Source: Amia ocellicauda (Eukaryota; Chordata; Actinopteri; Amiiformes; Amiidae). From it: 64,000 nt of DNA. Location of the stretch: contig NC_089863.1 in NCBI RefSeq assembly GCF_036373705.1, forward strand, positions 27,994,227-28,058,226, written 5' to 3'. The translations under genes were made by a program, and so were the position numbers. The notes below the pieces were generated by a model. The model was not told where the DNA came from. It saw only the letters and a list, made by a program, of their open reading frames with translations, and searched no databases. Positions within the stretch are counted from its first letter, which is position 1, and every line of letters begins with the position of its first letter. Positions 21,979 to 39,290 of this stretch are shown here, piece after piece.

Positions 21979-24900
21979 AAAATGCATAATGGGGTCTTCT
22001 GTGCATTTAGCAAATACACTCCAAACTGCACATGGTTTGAGACATTTGATTCGTTTTGTTTTAGGCTTTTGCAGAAGAAAAAAAAATAGTTAGTGTTAGC
22101 ATATATTTTCAAATCGAGGGGCTTTTTTATGACACTTTTGAACTTTGTTATATCCAACAACTTTTATTTAAGTAATGTGCAGAATACAAATGGAAGGTTT
22201 TAATTTAGATAGGCTATGAGGGACATCTGAAGTGTGGTTTAGTACTCAAACATTGTCAATTTCTAATAATGAGAGAAAGAATGGTCACGTGTCGAACCTC
22301 AGAAGGTTCGGAAAAATCTCTGAAGTTCTGGAGGCTGAATGAACCTTCAAAGCTTTGAAAACATAGTGAGTGCGGCTGCATGCCAGTGTGTCAGTGTGTC
22401 AGTGTGAAAGGCCATACCTGGTGAATGAGATATGTGATCTGGTGCTTCCGGCGCTGTTGTCCGGTGGGCCCCTCTCCTTTTTTCTACAATGAAGAAAACC
22501 AAAAAAAAAAAAAAGAAATAAACTCAACAACAAAAGACAGAGATAGATCACAAGACATGAGGCCAGCAGAGAACGCATGAAGTCATAGTAACCAATTACT
22601 GTCTTGGTTGGATTCTGGCGGTACTCTTTGTACCTTTAAATAAGCACTTTTGTCTTTATACCATAAATACAGTACTGTCCATCCATTAGATTGTACTCTC
22701 GTAAACCAACCAAGGCCAGTGTCCCTTGCAGCTGGGCATCAACATTAGGATTTAGATTTTCCTTCACCTTTGAATCTTATGAACAACTGTTAACATCTCA
22801 ATTCAGGATGAAGGGATCTTAAGAAATAAATAATAAAAATAGTAATTGTAACATATTGACCTGACGTACTTGATTAACTGGTATACAATAGTTCCCGGCC
22901 AGACAAAAGTTCCCAGCACCTTTTCCAGTTCCGTTTCCTAGGATTCTACGCAATGCTAATGCATTTTAAAAACTCATCTGAATAAACTTCAATTCCCAGC
23001 AGCAACTGCGTATTGAACTCAGACCTACGGGAAAACACTGGAATAATGGAAGGAAACTGCACTTAACTGCAAATAACTGCAAGAAGCCCCGGCGTCAATT
23101 GGAGATGGGAGATTGTAGGAGACCGGCGTTTGTATTAAACATTCATAAATAAAAACACATCGTGGACTCATGCAGGGTAAGAAGAGCCTGGAAACACTGC
23201 TTCATTGTAGAAGTAGGCTAATAGGCCAGGCTTTTATTTTTTAAATTATTATTTTTTTAATAATTTGCTGTCCAAAGATGCAAACAAATCACATTCAATG
23301 TATGGTGAACTACATACTGGATTGAAAACAAGATACTGGTAATTCTGTTAGCAGTTTAAGATTCGAAATACTGTGGACTCTCGCTAAATAAACAAGAAGC
23401 ACTTCAACACAACTGTGGAAATACGCTTTAAACCAAACCATCAATATTATACTTCATTAATGCATTGTTTATCTCACAGTTCAATCAGTACAATTAACAG
23501 CAATACAAATACAGCAATATATACAGTGAGGGAAAAAAGTATTTGATCCCCTGCTGATTTTGTACGTTTGCCCACTGACAAAGAAATGATCAGTCTATAA
23601 TTTTAATGGTAGGTGTATTTTAACAGTGAGAGACAGAATAACAACAACAAAATCCATAAAAACGCATTTCAAAAAAGTTATACATTGATTTGCATGTTAA
23701 TGAGGGAAATAAGTATTTGATCCCCTATCAATCAGCAAGATTTCTGGCTCCCAGGTGTCTTTTATACAGGTAACGAGCTGAGATTAGGAGCACTCTCTTA
23801 AAGGGAGTGCTCCTAATCTCAGCTCGTTACCTGTATAAAAGACACCTGTCCACAGAAGCAATCAATCAATCAGATTCCAAACTCTCCACCATGGCCAAGA
23901 CCAAAGAGCTGTCCAAGGATGTCAGGGACAAGATTGTAGACCTACACAAGGCTGGAATGGGCTACAAGACCATCGCCAAGCAGCTTGGTGAGAAGGTGAC
24001 AGCAGTTGGTGCGATTATTGGCAAATGGAAGAAACACAAAATAACTGTCAGTCTCCCTCGGTCTGGGGCTCCATGCAAGATCTCACCTCGTGGAGTTTCA
24101 ATGATCATGAGAATGGTGAGGAATCAGCCCAGAACTACACGGGAGGATCTTGTTAATGATCTCAAGGCAGCTGGGACCATAGTCACCAAGAAAACAATTG
24201 GTAACACACTACGCCGTGAAGGACTGAAATCCTGCTCAAGAAAGCACATGTACAGACCCGTCTGAAGTTTGCCAATGAACATCTGAATGATTCAGAGGAG
24301 AACTGGGTGAAAGTGTTGTGGTCAGACGAGACCAAAATCGAGCTCTTTGGCATCAACTCAATTCGCCGTGTTTGGAGGAGGAGGAATGACCCCAAGAACA
24401 CCATCCCCACCGTCAAACATGGAGGTGGAAACATTATGCTTTGGGGGTGTTTTTCTGCTAAGGGGACAGGACAACTGCACCGCATCAAAGGGATGATGGA
24501 TGGGGCCATGTACCATCAAATCTTGGGTGAGAACCTCCTTCCCTCAGCCAGGGCATTGAAAATGGGTCATGGATGGGTATTCCAGCATGACAATGACCCA
24601 AAACACACAGCCAAGGCAACAAAGGAGTGGCTCAAGAAGAAGCACATTAAGGTCCTGGAGTGGCCTAGCCAGCCTCCAGACCTTAATCCCATAGAAAATC
24701 TGTGGAGGGAGCTGAAGGTTCGAGTTACCAAACGTCAGCATCGAAACCTTAATGACTTGGAGAGGATCTGCAAAGAGGAGTGGGACAAAATCCCTCCTGA
24801 GATGTGTGCAAACCTGGTGGCCAACTACAAGAAACGTCTGACCTCTGTGATTGCCAACAAGGGTTTTGCCACCAAGTACTAAGTCGAAGGGGTCAAATAC

Positions 24901-27900
24901 TTATTTCCCTCATTAACATGCAAATCAACTTATAACTTTTTTGAAATGCGTTTTTTCTGGATTTTGTTGTTGTTATTCTGTGTCTCACTGTTAAAATACA
25001 CCTACCATTAAAATTATAGACTGATCATTTCTTTATCAGTGGGCAAACGTACAAAATCAGCAGGGGATCAAATACTTTTTTCCCCCACTGTATATATATA
25101 TTAGTGAAAGTGAGAAATAAATTAATAAAAACACATTGTTTTACTTATTATTAATATATGGTATATATATTTACTGAAAACAAGAAAGATGCAAAAAATA
25201 AAAATAAAATTTTACGTAAATATATTTTGAAAGAACCTTCCACATTTGTTAATGCACCTTTAGAAACTGTATCAGTTTCTTTTCTCTTTATTTATAAAAC
25301 ATTGTCAAGTCTGTTTTGTAACCCTGCGTTTATTAGAGACCGGCTTTTGTTTACATGATTACGCAAATCAACCCGGCGACTATTGGAGACCGGCTGCTAT
25401 TTGAGACCCGGCGAGTATTGGAAGTTTTACAGTCTGTTTTAAAGTAGAGTACGATATTATTTCCCAGGGGTCTAGTGGATGCTGATAATTAAATAGAATC
25501 TATGATACTATTATATGTAAAACAAATAGCCTACACCTTTATGTATTTAAAGGGTTTGTTATTATACTCAAATTATTTTAAAATTAAGCTACATCACATC
25601 ACGTGTAAGTTTGTAAATAAGTGATATTTTTTTGTCAATGCAAATAAAAATATGAATGTACGTATACAATGTGACCCTTTACATTACAAGTACAGAATTT
25701 ACCCATCATTTCCACATGTGTGTCTGTAGCCATACAGTAATCATACATGGAGTCATACATATTGGTGTGAACCTATTTATTCACATCATCCACATTGTTC
25801 TCTCCATTTAAATGTATCACCATAATGTAATTTTTTTTTTTTTTTTTTTTTTATAAAAACACAAAAGTATGAAAACAAAATTGCCCCAGGGAAATGAATT
25901 TCTCTATTTCGATGTGTAAGGATTCGTTCAGCATAATTATTATAGCCATTTCCTTCCACTATTACAATGTATTCTCAGTTTTGAGTTCAATACGCAATTG
26001 CTGCTGGGAGACCTTTAGAAGTCCGTCTGCCGTTTAGAAACCTAACAGACCGAACCGGAAAAGGGGGCTGGGAACTTGTGTCCTACACCGGCTTCCTTTC
26101 AACCCGTTTGGCGGGGAGTGGCCCCCTCGGCCCAGTGCTTGGGCCCCTGCACTGACCTTGCTGAAGGACTTGCGCTGCTCCTTCTCCTCGGTGATGGCCT
26201 TGGTGAGCCACTGCTGGCTGCCACTCAGCTGGTCGTCCCCTTTGATCTCCAGGAACTTCACCTCCTCCTTCCCTCGGTTGCGTTTGCCCTGTAGACGCCG
26301 AAACTGTGGGAGGGAGGTGGAGAGAGAGAGAGAGAGAAGGGTTGTTAGTTTTAAAGAGTGTCCTATAACACCAATCGATATAATATATATATTTTTTTTA
26401 CCGTTTATACCCCCCATTGCTCCTCAAAGTACTGAAAGCAATGCAGGATGTGACCCTGTGACCTGTAGTGCAGACAGTGTTTTAGACTGATATAGATTAA
26501 TTCTAGGTCAAGAATATTAATAATAATAATAATAGAAAATTTATCCTAAAGAGTTGTTAAATTAGTAAGCTTGTATCTGTGCAACAGGTCACAAGGTCAT
26601 CCTCTACGACACTGCATTTGATGGAGATATCACACACTGAGATAAGACAGGAAGTCTGAGCTCTGTAATTGTTGCAGGAAATGAAACAAGCAAAGGAGTG
26701 AGGGAGTGAACAAATGCGTGTACCGCTTCATCGTCAATCATGGAGGAGGAGCCGGGCTCTTCTGCATCAGCCAATCCGGGATCAGATTCCTGATAGTAGC
26801 CGGCGCTGTAGTAGTCCTGACCAATGGGAAGAGAAGTTAGTCAGACTGCGATTAATGACAATAATACACAGTACTCCAACAGGCTGTATAGGATTTTTCT
26901 AGTTTTTTTTTTGTTAAACATTTGGACTCCACACCCAAATAAGCCTAACACACAATATCCAATACACGGGTTGGCAAGACAAATGCCCCCAAATGCAATA
27001 AATCTGTTCTTGCTACTTACCTGGTAGTAGGGCTCTTGGCCTGGGCCCTGAGGAGCTGGACCCTGAGTGGCTGACTCCTGGTACGCAGAGTAGTAGGGCC
27101 CGCCTGGCTGCTGATCCTCCCAAGTGCCCGCCCCGCCGGCCCCCGCGTAGCCCCGGGGGGCGGAGCCGAAATCCAGTGGGGCGTCTGACTGGTAGGGGGC
27201 CTCGGTCCCGGGGGGAGGAGGCAGCACGGGGGCAGCCGACTCGAGCTCGGACTCGGGGCTGGGGAGGGGGACTTGGGAGCTGTTGGGGAGGGAGAAGTAG
27301 TTTTCGGGTGCTACGTCATCGTCGTCACTGCCCTCCTCTTCCTCCTGGGCCATCTGCCGGGCCAGCTGGAGGGTGGCGGACTTGGCGGCGGCTTTGATGG
27401 CCGAGGGGGAAGCGCTGACGCCGCCGGCGGGGGTGGCGTTCGTGGTGGGTCGAGGCCGGGCTGGGGCTTTGGGCTCGGGTTGGCGCTTGGTGAGGGTGTG
27501 GGGCACCAGTGGCCGCATGGTGTCTTTGGAGATCAGATTGCGGGGCTGAGGGAGCAGAGAGGAGAGCCCCACGCCTGAACCCTGGAAGAGAAAACCACAG
27601 ACAGTCAAATAAAGCCAATTAGTATTATTATTATCATCCAGTTATTTCAGCAGATGCCATTACCCAGGTCACCTTGCAGCTGTCACCAAACGGATGCCTT
27701 GCACAAGCACCACACCAGATAAATTAAGCAGAATTCTTTCGGCCAACTTTTTTAAATTTTATTTTTAAACTCGCTTGCTAGATTAAAACACCTCTCTCGA
27801 TATTAATTTATAATTAAATGTATCTAACAGAAAAAGTTCACAGCTTTTCAAATACAAAATCATACCTGGTAACAACGGGTAAGCTTGTGATGTCATTGAC

Positions 27901-29078
27901 CTCGGATCAGGTACAGTGGAAACACACCCGACCCGCACCAGGCCAGGTCGGCTCGGTTCCGGCTTGGTTCGGGGTCGGGTTGGATGTGCCCGTGGAAAAG
28001 GGGCAAGAGGGGCCACGGGAATCTGGGACTTAATCACTCAACCATGTGTCCACACAGAAAAGCCTTGGAATTGCTTAATTAGTGGCTTGTGAACCGAATG
28101 ACCTGGACGTGCCATGGGGTCGGACCGCATTCCCAACCGTACGGGTGATACAGCCCTAGAACGCTGAGCCGGACATGTGGCCCCCAAACCAAGCTTACCT
28201 GTGACAGAGCTTTCTTCTTAACTGGTTCGTCTTCATCAGAGTCTGACTGGAGGGAGGGGGAGAGAGAGGGAGAGAGAGAAACATTTTTGAAAGCAAAATG
28301 AAATGCAGGAAATCCTGCAAGGTTATTTATGTCATATAGGTCATTAGAAAAGCTCAGAGACACCTCACTTTACACGACTGAAATGGTTTCTTTCCTCCTG
28401 AGAATAAGAGGAGGGGAACTCTGTTCTAGTGACTTAAATTGGCTGAGCAAGTAATTAAGTCCTTATGTAAGAGGGGACCAAAGGAGATCACATCACTCCT
28501 GTGTGGGGTGTTAATTGATTAATTGAGTGAGTAAGTGTGTACATATGAATAACTGGCTGAGAAAAAAGTTTTAGAAAAGATCAATGTGTTTTAGTGTGGC
28601 TGTATCCGTCATCAAAGGCTGTTTTAATGCAATAAAAGGGTAGCAATACAGAGATGTGTAATTCAAGGATACTCACGTCTCCTCTGTGAATCTCGGGAAT
28701 GGTGATTTTGACGGGCTCCGATCGCTTCTTCGGTTTTGGTAAATTGAAGACCAGCGCCCCGGCCGGCTGGGGGAGAGTCGAGCTGAGGCTCTTGTCGCCG
28801 GGCTCGTCCGCGTCGGGGCCGGGGTAGGCGTGGGGCACCCGGGGCCCCAGACTGGACGAGATCGGTGGGGGCAAGTGCAGCCCCCCGACCTTGAATTCAC
28901 TGTCCCTGGGAGGGGGGAGATTCAATCCCACGCTGGGACCAGACCTGGGCGGTTTTTGCACCTCTGAAGGGACGTGCTTGGGGGCGGGCAGGCTGGAGAA
29001 CAAGCCCGCCGATTTTGCTCCAGACGGCGGCGCATCCTCGTCGCTGTCGTCGCTGCTTCCGTACGCGACTAAAGACAT
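21079..29078 (-). CDS. prcc: PRCC, proline-rich nuclear splicing/mitotic checkpoint factor
   Basis: Seven coding exons on the minus strand: 29078-28677, 28246-28199, 27581-27021, 26816-26724, 26303-26157, 22483-22418 and 21165-21079, all phase 0 with GT-AG borders. They sum to 1404 nt, 467 residues (human about 491). The protein starts [18 protein letters not shown], has a proline-rich middle, an acidic [10 protein letters not shown] stretch, and the highly conserved C-terminal part ([43 protein letters not shown], ending [10 protein letters not shown]). PRCC is nuclear, associates with spliceosome components and MAD2B, and is fused to TFE3 in human renal carcinoma. Intron 5 (26156-22484) holds an inverted-repeat element with a Tc1 inside. 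The duplicated block to the left captured its 3' end. Identity is firm from the C-terminus. Confidence 0.95.
21928..21976. repeat. (AAT)n microsatellite in PRCC intron 6
   Basis: About 16 uninterrupted trinucleotide units. Confidence 0.95.
23752..23848. repeat. 97-bp near-perfect palindrome upstream of the Tc1 transposase
   Basis: CAGGTGTCTTTTATACAGGT reads forward from 23752 and its reverse complement ends at 23848. The arms pair almost without mismatch about a centre at 23800 (CTCTTAAAGGG). It starts just inside the left TIR and ends about 40 bp before the transposase ATG. A transcript through it would form a long hairpin in the 5' leader. Confidence 0.93.
23891..24882 (+). pseudogene. Tc1 transposase with one frame break
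   Basis: ATG at 23891 in a good context (CCACCATGG) starts [20 protein letters not shown], the paired-like DNA-binding domain, then GRKR-like linker sequence and a second helix-turn-helix to about 24235. The catalytic part continues in another frame to 24882: [26 protein letters not shown] and [10 protein letters not shown] carry the D, D and E. The break near 24232 looks like a deletion of about 22 bp between two CCTGC copies, judged against remembered relatives (…[14 protein letters not shown]). Otherwise the copy is well preserved, so the insertion is fairly young. Confidence 0.9.
27625..27700 (-). mobile_element. L2/SINE-type 3' tail in PRCC intron 2
   Basis: On the minus strand it reads GGTGACCTGGGTAATGGCAT, then CTGCTGAAATAACTGGATGA and a TAATAATAA tail, similar to the GGATAAGGGCGTCTGCTAAA type of fish L2 tail. 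Only the terminal part is recognisable. Confidence 0.45.
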
Positions 29079-30399
29079 GGCTTTAACTTTTCTTTAACTC
29101 CCAAAGCGACTAGGAAGAGGGCTGGGCTGTCCCAGTGCTGCCTTACAGTGAAGTTCAGTGTTTGCAAAATAATCAGCTTTCCTCTTTAAAAAGTAATGGA
29201 AGAAATCACATGACACATAACAATATATTTAACTCGCTTGTCATTGAGAGGAAAAGTTGGTTTCTTATATTGATCCTTGTTTTAAGGAATAGATGTACTG
29301 CTCTACAAGCGGCCGTCCTGCTGCTGCATCCCATCAATTCAAAGCTATTTTAAGGTTTACATTCCTCAGACATCATACAGCCCAGCTCTCTCCAGTTTAA
29401 CGTGAAATCCTGCAGATCATCATCAGTGGAGCAGTGTAACCTACACCTGTAAGCCGGAGAGAAAGCTAAAACAGGAGCCTCCTCTTCCTAGGCGACTGCT
29501 TTATAATCGGCTGCACTCAGAAGCCGGGCATGTCTTGAAATCGAGACCGGGGACTGGCGCTCATGTGGAGGCCGCAGCGGTTCAATTCGTGGCCGTTTCC
29601 ACTATGTCCTCGGTAGCCTGCCGTCGTTGTATGGGTATAAGTGCCACGGCGTTTTCAGCTGCTCTTCCTCATCAGTCCAGCTCGCCCTGTGTTTGCGATC
29701 TCGCCATTCCTGTTGCAGGTCGTGGAGACATTCAAAGCCTTTGCCAGCCTCCGGTTGCAGAATGGACCACAAATCCCATGATGCAACGCGAACGGGGGCT
29801 TCGCAACCGTCGCAATGCATCTTGGGACACGTAGTTCTGAATTTGTAATGCTTGCCTGTAGCGCGTACCTGTTATAATGTTGTCAGTGCCAATGCTTTCT
29901 CTGACTGCTTAAACTGAATTAAATTGCATACATTGAGGAAAAACAAACAAACAACAACAAAACTCGGACAAAAAAAAAAGCTGTTAAACTAGTTTGTCTG
30001 ATTCCAAATGTAAGTTTGCGAATGTAGAATTTGCCCCATAAAACATGTTTAGCACAGAGTATCTCTTATCGTGCATACAATACTGCATAACTGCATGTCT
30101 GTGAGCGACGTCATTGTCTTACTGCGTTACGGTTCTGTGCTAATCAATACATTTTAATACATTTATCTGGGCTGCTATTTATCCATGCACATGTCGGGAA
30201 AATAAATATTCGGTTGTGAAAATAAGTGTTAAAACTACAACCATCGGCCAGCGCGGCTGCACCGGGGCGTGTGGGGGATGTTGTAGTCCCGTCCCATCTC
30301 TTGCCGTTGGACTTCTCTGCCCTTTCTTTCCGCCCATTGGAGGGAATGGAAGTGAATCGAGGGCGGGGGTAGCCATTTGGGGCAGAGGCTGGCACTTCC
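29079..30399. promoter_or_regulatory. PRCC-HDGF divergent intergenic region with ZNF143-like sites
   Basis: PRCC starts leftward at 29078 and HDGF rightward at 31157. At 29766-29787 the sequence ACCACAAATCCCATGATGCA resembles the ZNF143/SBS consensus (remembered as ACTACAATTCCCAGCATGC). A weaker inverted copy (GCATCTTGGGACACGTAGTT) follows at 29817-29837. Open frames at 29535-29834 on both strands match no family I know and probably reflect GC content. No CDS is supported here. Confidence 0.45.
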
Positions 30400-31156
30400 C
30401 CCTTCTTTCAAGCAAAAAGCGGGATAGCGAAAGCCGCCGTTTTAAAAGGGGACGTCATTACAAAGACGAGGGGCAGAGTCTGCTTCATTTTCCAGACGCA
30501 TAGACGAGACCCGGGAACAAGTGCGCTCAACTGTGCTAACAGTGTTAGTTAAATGACACGATTTGAATGTGATGCTTGAGTGCTCGGGTTATATAACGTG
30601 CGTTGCCCTTTTAAGTGCGCCATCCCGCTTTCTGCGTATCGATTATTTGGTCTATCCCAGCCCCCTCCCCTCACTCCCCATTTTACAGTACGGGTCCCCG
30701 GGCCAGGCCAGAGCAATCGAGCGTCCGATCGAGGAGGGGGTGCTTCTGTTCGGAAGGAGGGAAGCCGTTCCAATTTCAAACAAAAACAAGGAGAGAGACC
30801 GGAGAGAGGGGGGGACACGGCTCTGGCAACCTGCAGTCGCACCGAAAAGGAGAAGACAGGGGGGGGGACAGCGACGACCGGCTCCTATTGGAAAAGGGCA
30901 GCTTGCCAACTTTGCCAACCGCGCGCAAAGTTTGCCAACCTCTCCAGCTCCGCTCCATTGCAACATTTCTCTGCCTTTTTTTTTTTTTTTTTTTTTTAAA
31001 CGCCTGACTTAATTTTGTTCGCAAGGGGTTGGCTTCCCTCCCGTGCATTGCATATATTTTTTTTTAAAGAGTGCTCTGAAAAAGGAGGGTTTTAAAACAA
31101 TATAGTTCTACTTTTTTTTTTTTGTATTCATATCTAAAGCGAAACCAAACGAAAAC
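30400..31156 (+). promoter_or_regulatory. hdgf: HDGF upstream region, probable CpG-rich promoter and 5'UTR
   Basis: GC-rich sequence with many CpGs extends from about 30.2 kb into HDGF intron 1 (to about 31.75 kb). Several overlapping open frames here are compositional. No TATA box is evident. A T tract (about 30978-30997) and A-rich sequence precede the HDGF start, which has AAAACATGCCC context. Confidence 0.5.
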
Positions 31157-35973
<4,817 letters not shown>

Positions 35974-38700
35974 AAGGAGGATTCCCCAACCCCACCAGCG
36001 GAACTCCTAAAGTATTTGGGAGTTTGTGTTTAAAAAAAATATATAAAAAAAATAAAATACAAAAAAATAAGAGGGAGAAAAAGACAAAACCCCTGTGTGA
36101 TCCTTAGGTTTCTGCAGTTTAAATAACAGAAAAGTTACAAAAAAATATATAATAAAAAAACAAATAAGCAAATGGACGGGATGAGGATTGAAAATGCAGA
36201 GTTTAGGTTGTGATTCAACATTTTTACCTTTATAAAAGGTGGTATTTAAACCAAGAAAAATACGAGAAATCAGTTAGAAGTGCAATTACAGTGTCTGGAC
36301 ACAGGTGGTGCCGTTACAGCCCTTTGTTTTCTTTTTTTTTTTTTTTTTTTTTTTTTCCACAAATTGTGAGGGACAGCCAGCCAGCTCTGTTCAAGTTCAG
36401 TACAAGTTCTCATATAAGTTATATTCCATTTGGGGAAATTTAAACACAAAGAAAATATATCAGTCCCTTTCTAATCATGATTCTGTTTAATATGATATTT
36501 TGGGTTGAGATGCGTTACTTTTAAGATGTTAAAATTGCTGTTTTTATGCAGTGTTTAGCCTTCTGTGCGTTGGCGTACTTTAATATAAAGTGAACAAATA
36601 TTGAGTTACTCTAGCTCAGCTTTAAGATGTAAAATTAATATCTCAGTCGTTTTTCTGTTTTTTCCGCTTTTTTTCCTCAGTGACTAAAATGCTTAAGAGA
36701 TCTACTTCAAGTTTTCTGACTGAAGGTGTGACTACTCCTTGCATCAGCTCATTAAGATATTGCTTAATTGCCTGCGGAAGAGGCCGTGAGACCGTAGACA
36801 GGCGGCAACATTTCAAAATCCTCGATTGGCGATGGTCACGGGGGACCTTGTTACCGACCAAACGTTTGGAAATCAAAACCTGATGCGTCTTGTTTATTTA
36901 GAAAACAAAATGGGAAGGTGGTGGGGTGGGGGATTTCTTGAGAGTCTGAGACTAAGAGCGGCCCTGTGCTAATGATTGGAATCGGTTTCTTTAAATAAAA
37001 CAATTAAATTTAAATAAGTACACGGATTGGACACCAGTCAAGGTTTCAATGACACAAGTTGTGAATAGTGAAACACATTCCTGAGAAGTGGAGTTCACAG
37101 GCTTGCGTTGGACAGATCTTTGGTGAGCCCAGACAGAGACCGTCCCCATTGATGTTTTAAAGGCAGTTTGTAAGACGAGCAGACACCCTCCGACTCTAAC
37201 CTCCGGTGGTCACATGTAGGGTGGGACAGGGTGGACACCTGGCCTGAAAACAAACAAACTCCCGATGTCTCCTGTCGCTTCGTCTCGCAGAGCCTTAAGA
37301 TATCTGTCTCAACTTCGATCGGTCTCTGTTCCACCCACTTGGCAGTTGCCATTTGTTGGGGGGGGTTTCTGTGCTGTACCGTCAAATATCAGTCCAGGCA
37401 AATCCAATCCAGTCTCTTCAACCAGTGTTCGACAACAGCTAATTTCCAAAAAACAAACCCACGTTTCATAGATGGTTAGTTTTTAGCATATGCTTTTCAT
37501 GTTCTATTTTGTAAATTTTAATTCACCCTTCTCAAAACCAAAAGCTAATTTCACCCGTGCCACTTTGGGCACTGAGGTTTGCATTGCGATGGGGATGTTA
37601 AGGCACTCTCTCACTGTCGAGTTTTGGGAACGGAGACTGTGTGCGGAAGCTGGCATCGCTCTCCTGGAGGAAGCGAGTGGTGTTGGCTGTATTAGAGAGC
37701 GAGTGTCTCTCCACAGGACAGGGACACTCACCTAGTGGGCTGAATACCCCCAAGTCAAATATTCCAGGCACCTTCACGGACCACCGCAGCTGCTTCTGAC
37801 TGTAGGAATGGTGTTTTCCACTGGCAAAGATGGGTGACGCATAGCAGCCACTATGGGGTAATTTTGTACCTGCAAGTCTGGCTTGGGTGTATTCATGGCA
37901 CTGCGTGGCTGTCATCTCATTTTCTTGTGCGTGAACGATGAAATATTCAACCCCTCTAAGCTTGACTCTTCGTAAGTGAAGATCAAATTCAAAGAAATGT
38001 GTGTGTATTGTAAGAGATTGTGAACAGATCTTTAAAATGTAGTTGTTGTTTTTGTTTGTTTTTGCTCCCCCTCCCTCCCGGCTATGTTCAAGATCTGGAC
38101 TCCAACTGTGCAAAAGAGATGTAATCCCTGTTTAAGAAGGGACCCCCTCTTGTGTTCTGCAAATGTCTCGTGTGCGTGCGTGCGTCTAAACGGATCCCAG
38201 TATTGGACTGTACTGGACTCAAGTGGAGAACTTAATTATCAAACCAGTTGTCCCCTGTCCCTCTTTTGTTGTACGCCCATTGATTTGCATGAATCTTTGG
38301 ATCAACAACCACAATTGTTTGTTTAAAATTTTCTAGATCTTTAGACTGTTTTTTAAACCAAAAAAAACTAAATACGCTTTTTGCCCTGGAAGAGATGTTA
38401 GATGAATCCATAATCCTATTATTTTTTTATTTTGTAGACTGCTCTTTTAATCTCCCTGATTCCTACATCCCCCACCCCCCCAGGAAAAAAAAAAGAGAAA
38501 TGAAAAGAAAATAGGTATGCATCTGGGTGGGAGAGCGAAAGAGAGGGGCATTTGGAAAATAGATTTATTTTCATTTGTTTTGTTTCTTTGCAAAAATTGA
38601 TGCGCAACTTCGCTTTCAAGCTAGTTCTCACAGTGTAGCCTTCAGTCCATTTGGTTGGAACAATAAATCTGTTGATTACAAAAAATAAACATGTGGTTGC
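35974..38700 (+). other. hdgf: HDGF 3'UTR and downstream flank
   Basis: No open frame of note. AT-rich sequence contains poly(A) signals AATAAA at 36994-36999, 38662-38667 and 38684-38689, so transcripts of about 1.0 or 2.7 kb of 3'UTR are possible. Which is used cannot be told from sequence. Confidence 0.5.
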
Positions 38701-39121
38701 CTTCTTTCTTTGCTGACTTTTTTGGGGGGAGGGGGGATTATACAAGCTTATATGAGGGCCCCATTTATGATGGATCCTTAGACATCTATAATCTGTCATT
38801 CGTCATTGATATATCCTGGAATGGTTACCTTCTGAAGTCTTGGAAAAGTGTTATCTTGGTCAACGAAACTCCTAGCATATACAACATTGAGGGTGAATGA
38901 GCTCTAGGCTTATACAAAACCTTTAAAGCCGGTATGGAGCAGAAGAGCCGACTGCTGTCACAAAAGGTACAAATGTGATCTGATCTGCACGCGATGCAGT
39001 GCAGGTGATAACCGGTTGTGGGTGGGAAAACAGAGTGGCACATTACATAAAAAGGCTGATGACAGAAACTGGAGTGTTTATAAATATATACAGCTATCCT
39101 TTTATGTTAATCTCCAAATCT

Positions 39122-39290
39122 CCTATTTCTTAGCAGATGCACTGAAAAGTTTCAAAGCATTACAAAAGTGCAGTAATACAATCCAAACAAAACAGGATAA
39201 GCATACATCCCTAGTACAATAGCATTACCACTGCAGACATGATACAGTGAAGTTGGCAGAAGAAAGGTGTAGTAAGTGCCAAAACAAAAG
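39122..39290 (-). mobile_element. L2/SINE-type 3' tail (copy 1 of a matching pair)
   Basis: ATTTCTTAGCAGATGCACTG followed by AAAGCATTACAAAAGTGCAG and TAATACAATC. A second copy at 54417-54575 shares these words. On the minus strand it reads CTGCTAAGAAAT, as in L2-type tails. Confidence 0.6.

Larger units (their letters stand above)
23524..25090 (+). mobile_element. Tc1/mariner element of the long-TIR (IR/DR) type
   Basis: The element is bounded by TA on both sides (23522-23523 and 25091-25092). Terminal inverted repeats of about 205 bp (23524-23730 and 24886-25090) each carry two direct repeats of AAGTATTTGATCCCC, one at the end and one inside, the IR/DR layout of Sleeping Beauty/Passport-like fish transposons. 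It resembles Passport/PPTN from memory. The transposase has a frame break, so this copy is not autonomous. Confidence 0.93.
22896..26083. mobile_element. Inverted-repeat DNA element in PRCC intron 5, superfamily unassigned
   Basis: The left arm (about 22896-23050) and right arm (about 25965-26083) are inverted copies. GACAAAAGTTCCCAGCACC pairs with GGGCTGGGAACTTGTGTCC, and AGCAGCAACTGCGTATTGAA pairs with TTCAATACGCAATTGCTGCT. Inside, repeated GAGACCGGC words occur on both sides (near 23119 and 25337-25410). Without the 1.57-kb Tc1 nested in it, the element is about 1.6 kb with no coding capacity, so it looks non-autonomous. The exact termini and a target duplication could not be fixed. Confidence 0.6.

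Noticed and set aside
29535-29834. Overlapping open frames of 72-99 residues on both strands between PRCC and HDGF
   Set aside because: GC-rich promoter-type sequence; neither product resembles a known protein and both strands are open, which is expected from composition.
30563-31012. Several overlapping plus-strand frames up to 149 residues before HDGF
   Set aside because: All three frames are open in CpG-rich leader sequence and end in homopolymer runs. Best explained as HDGF promoter and 5'UTR.
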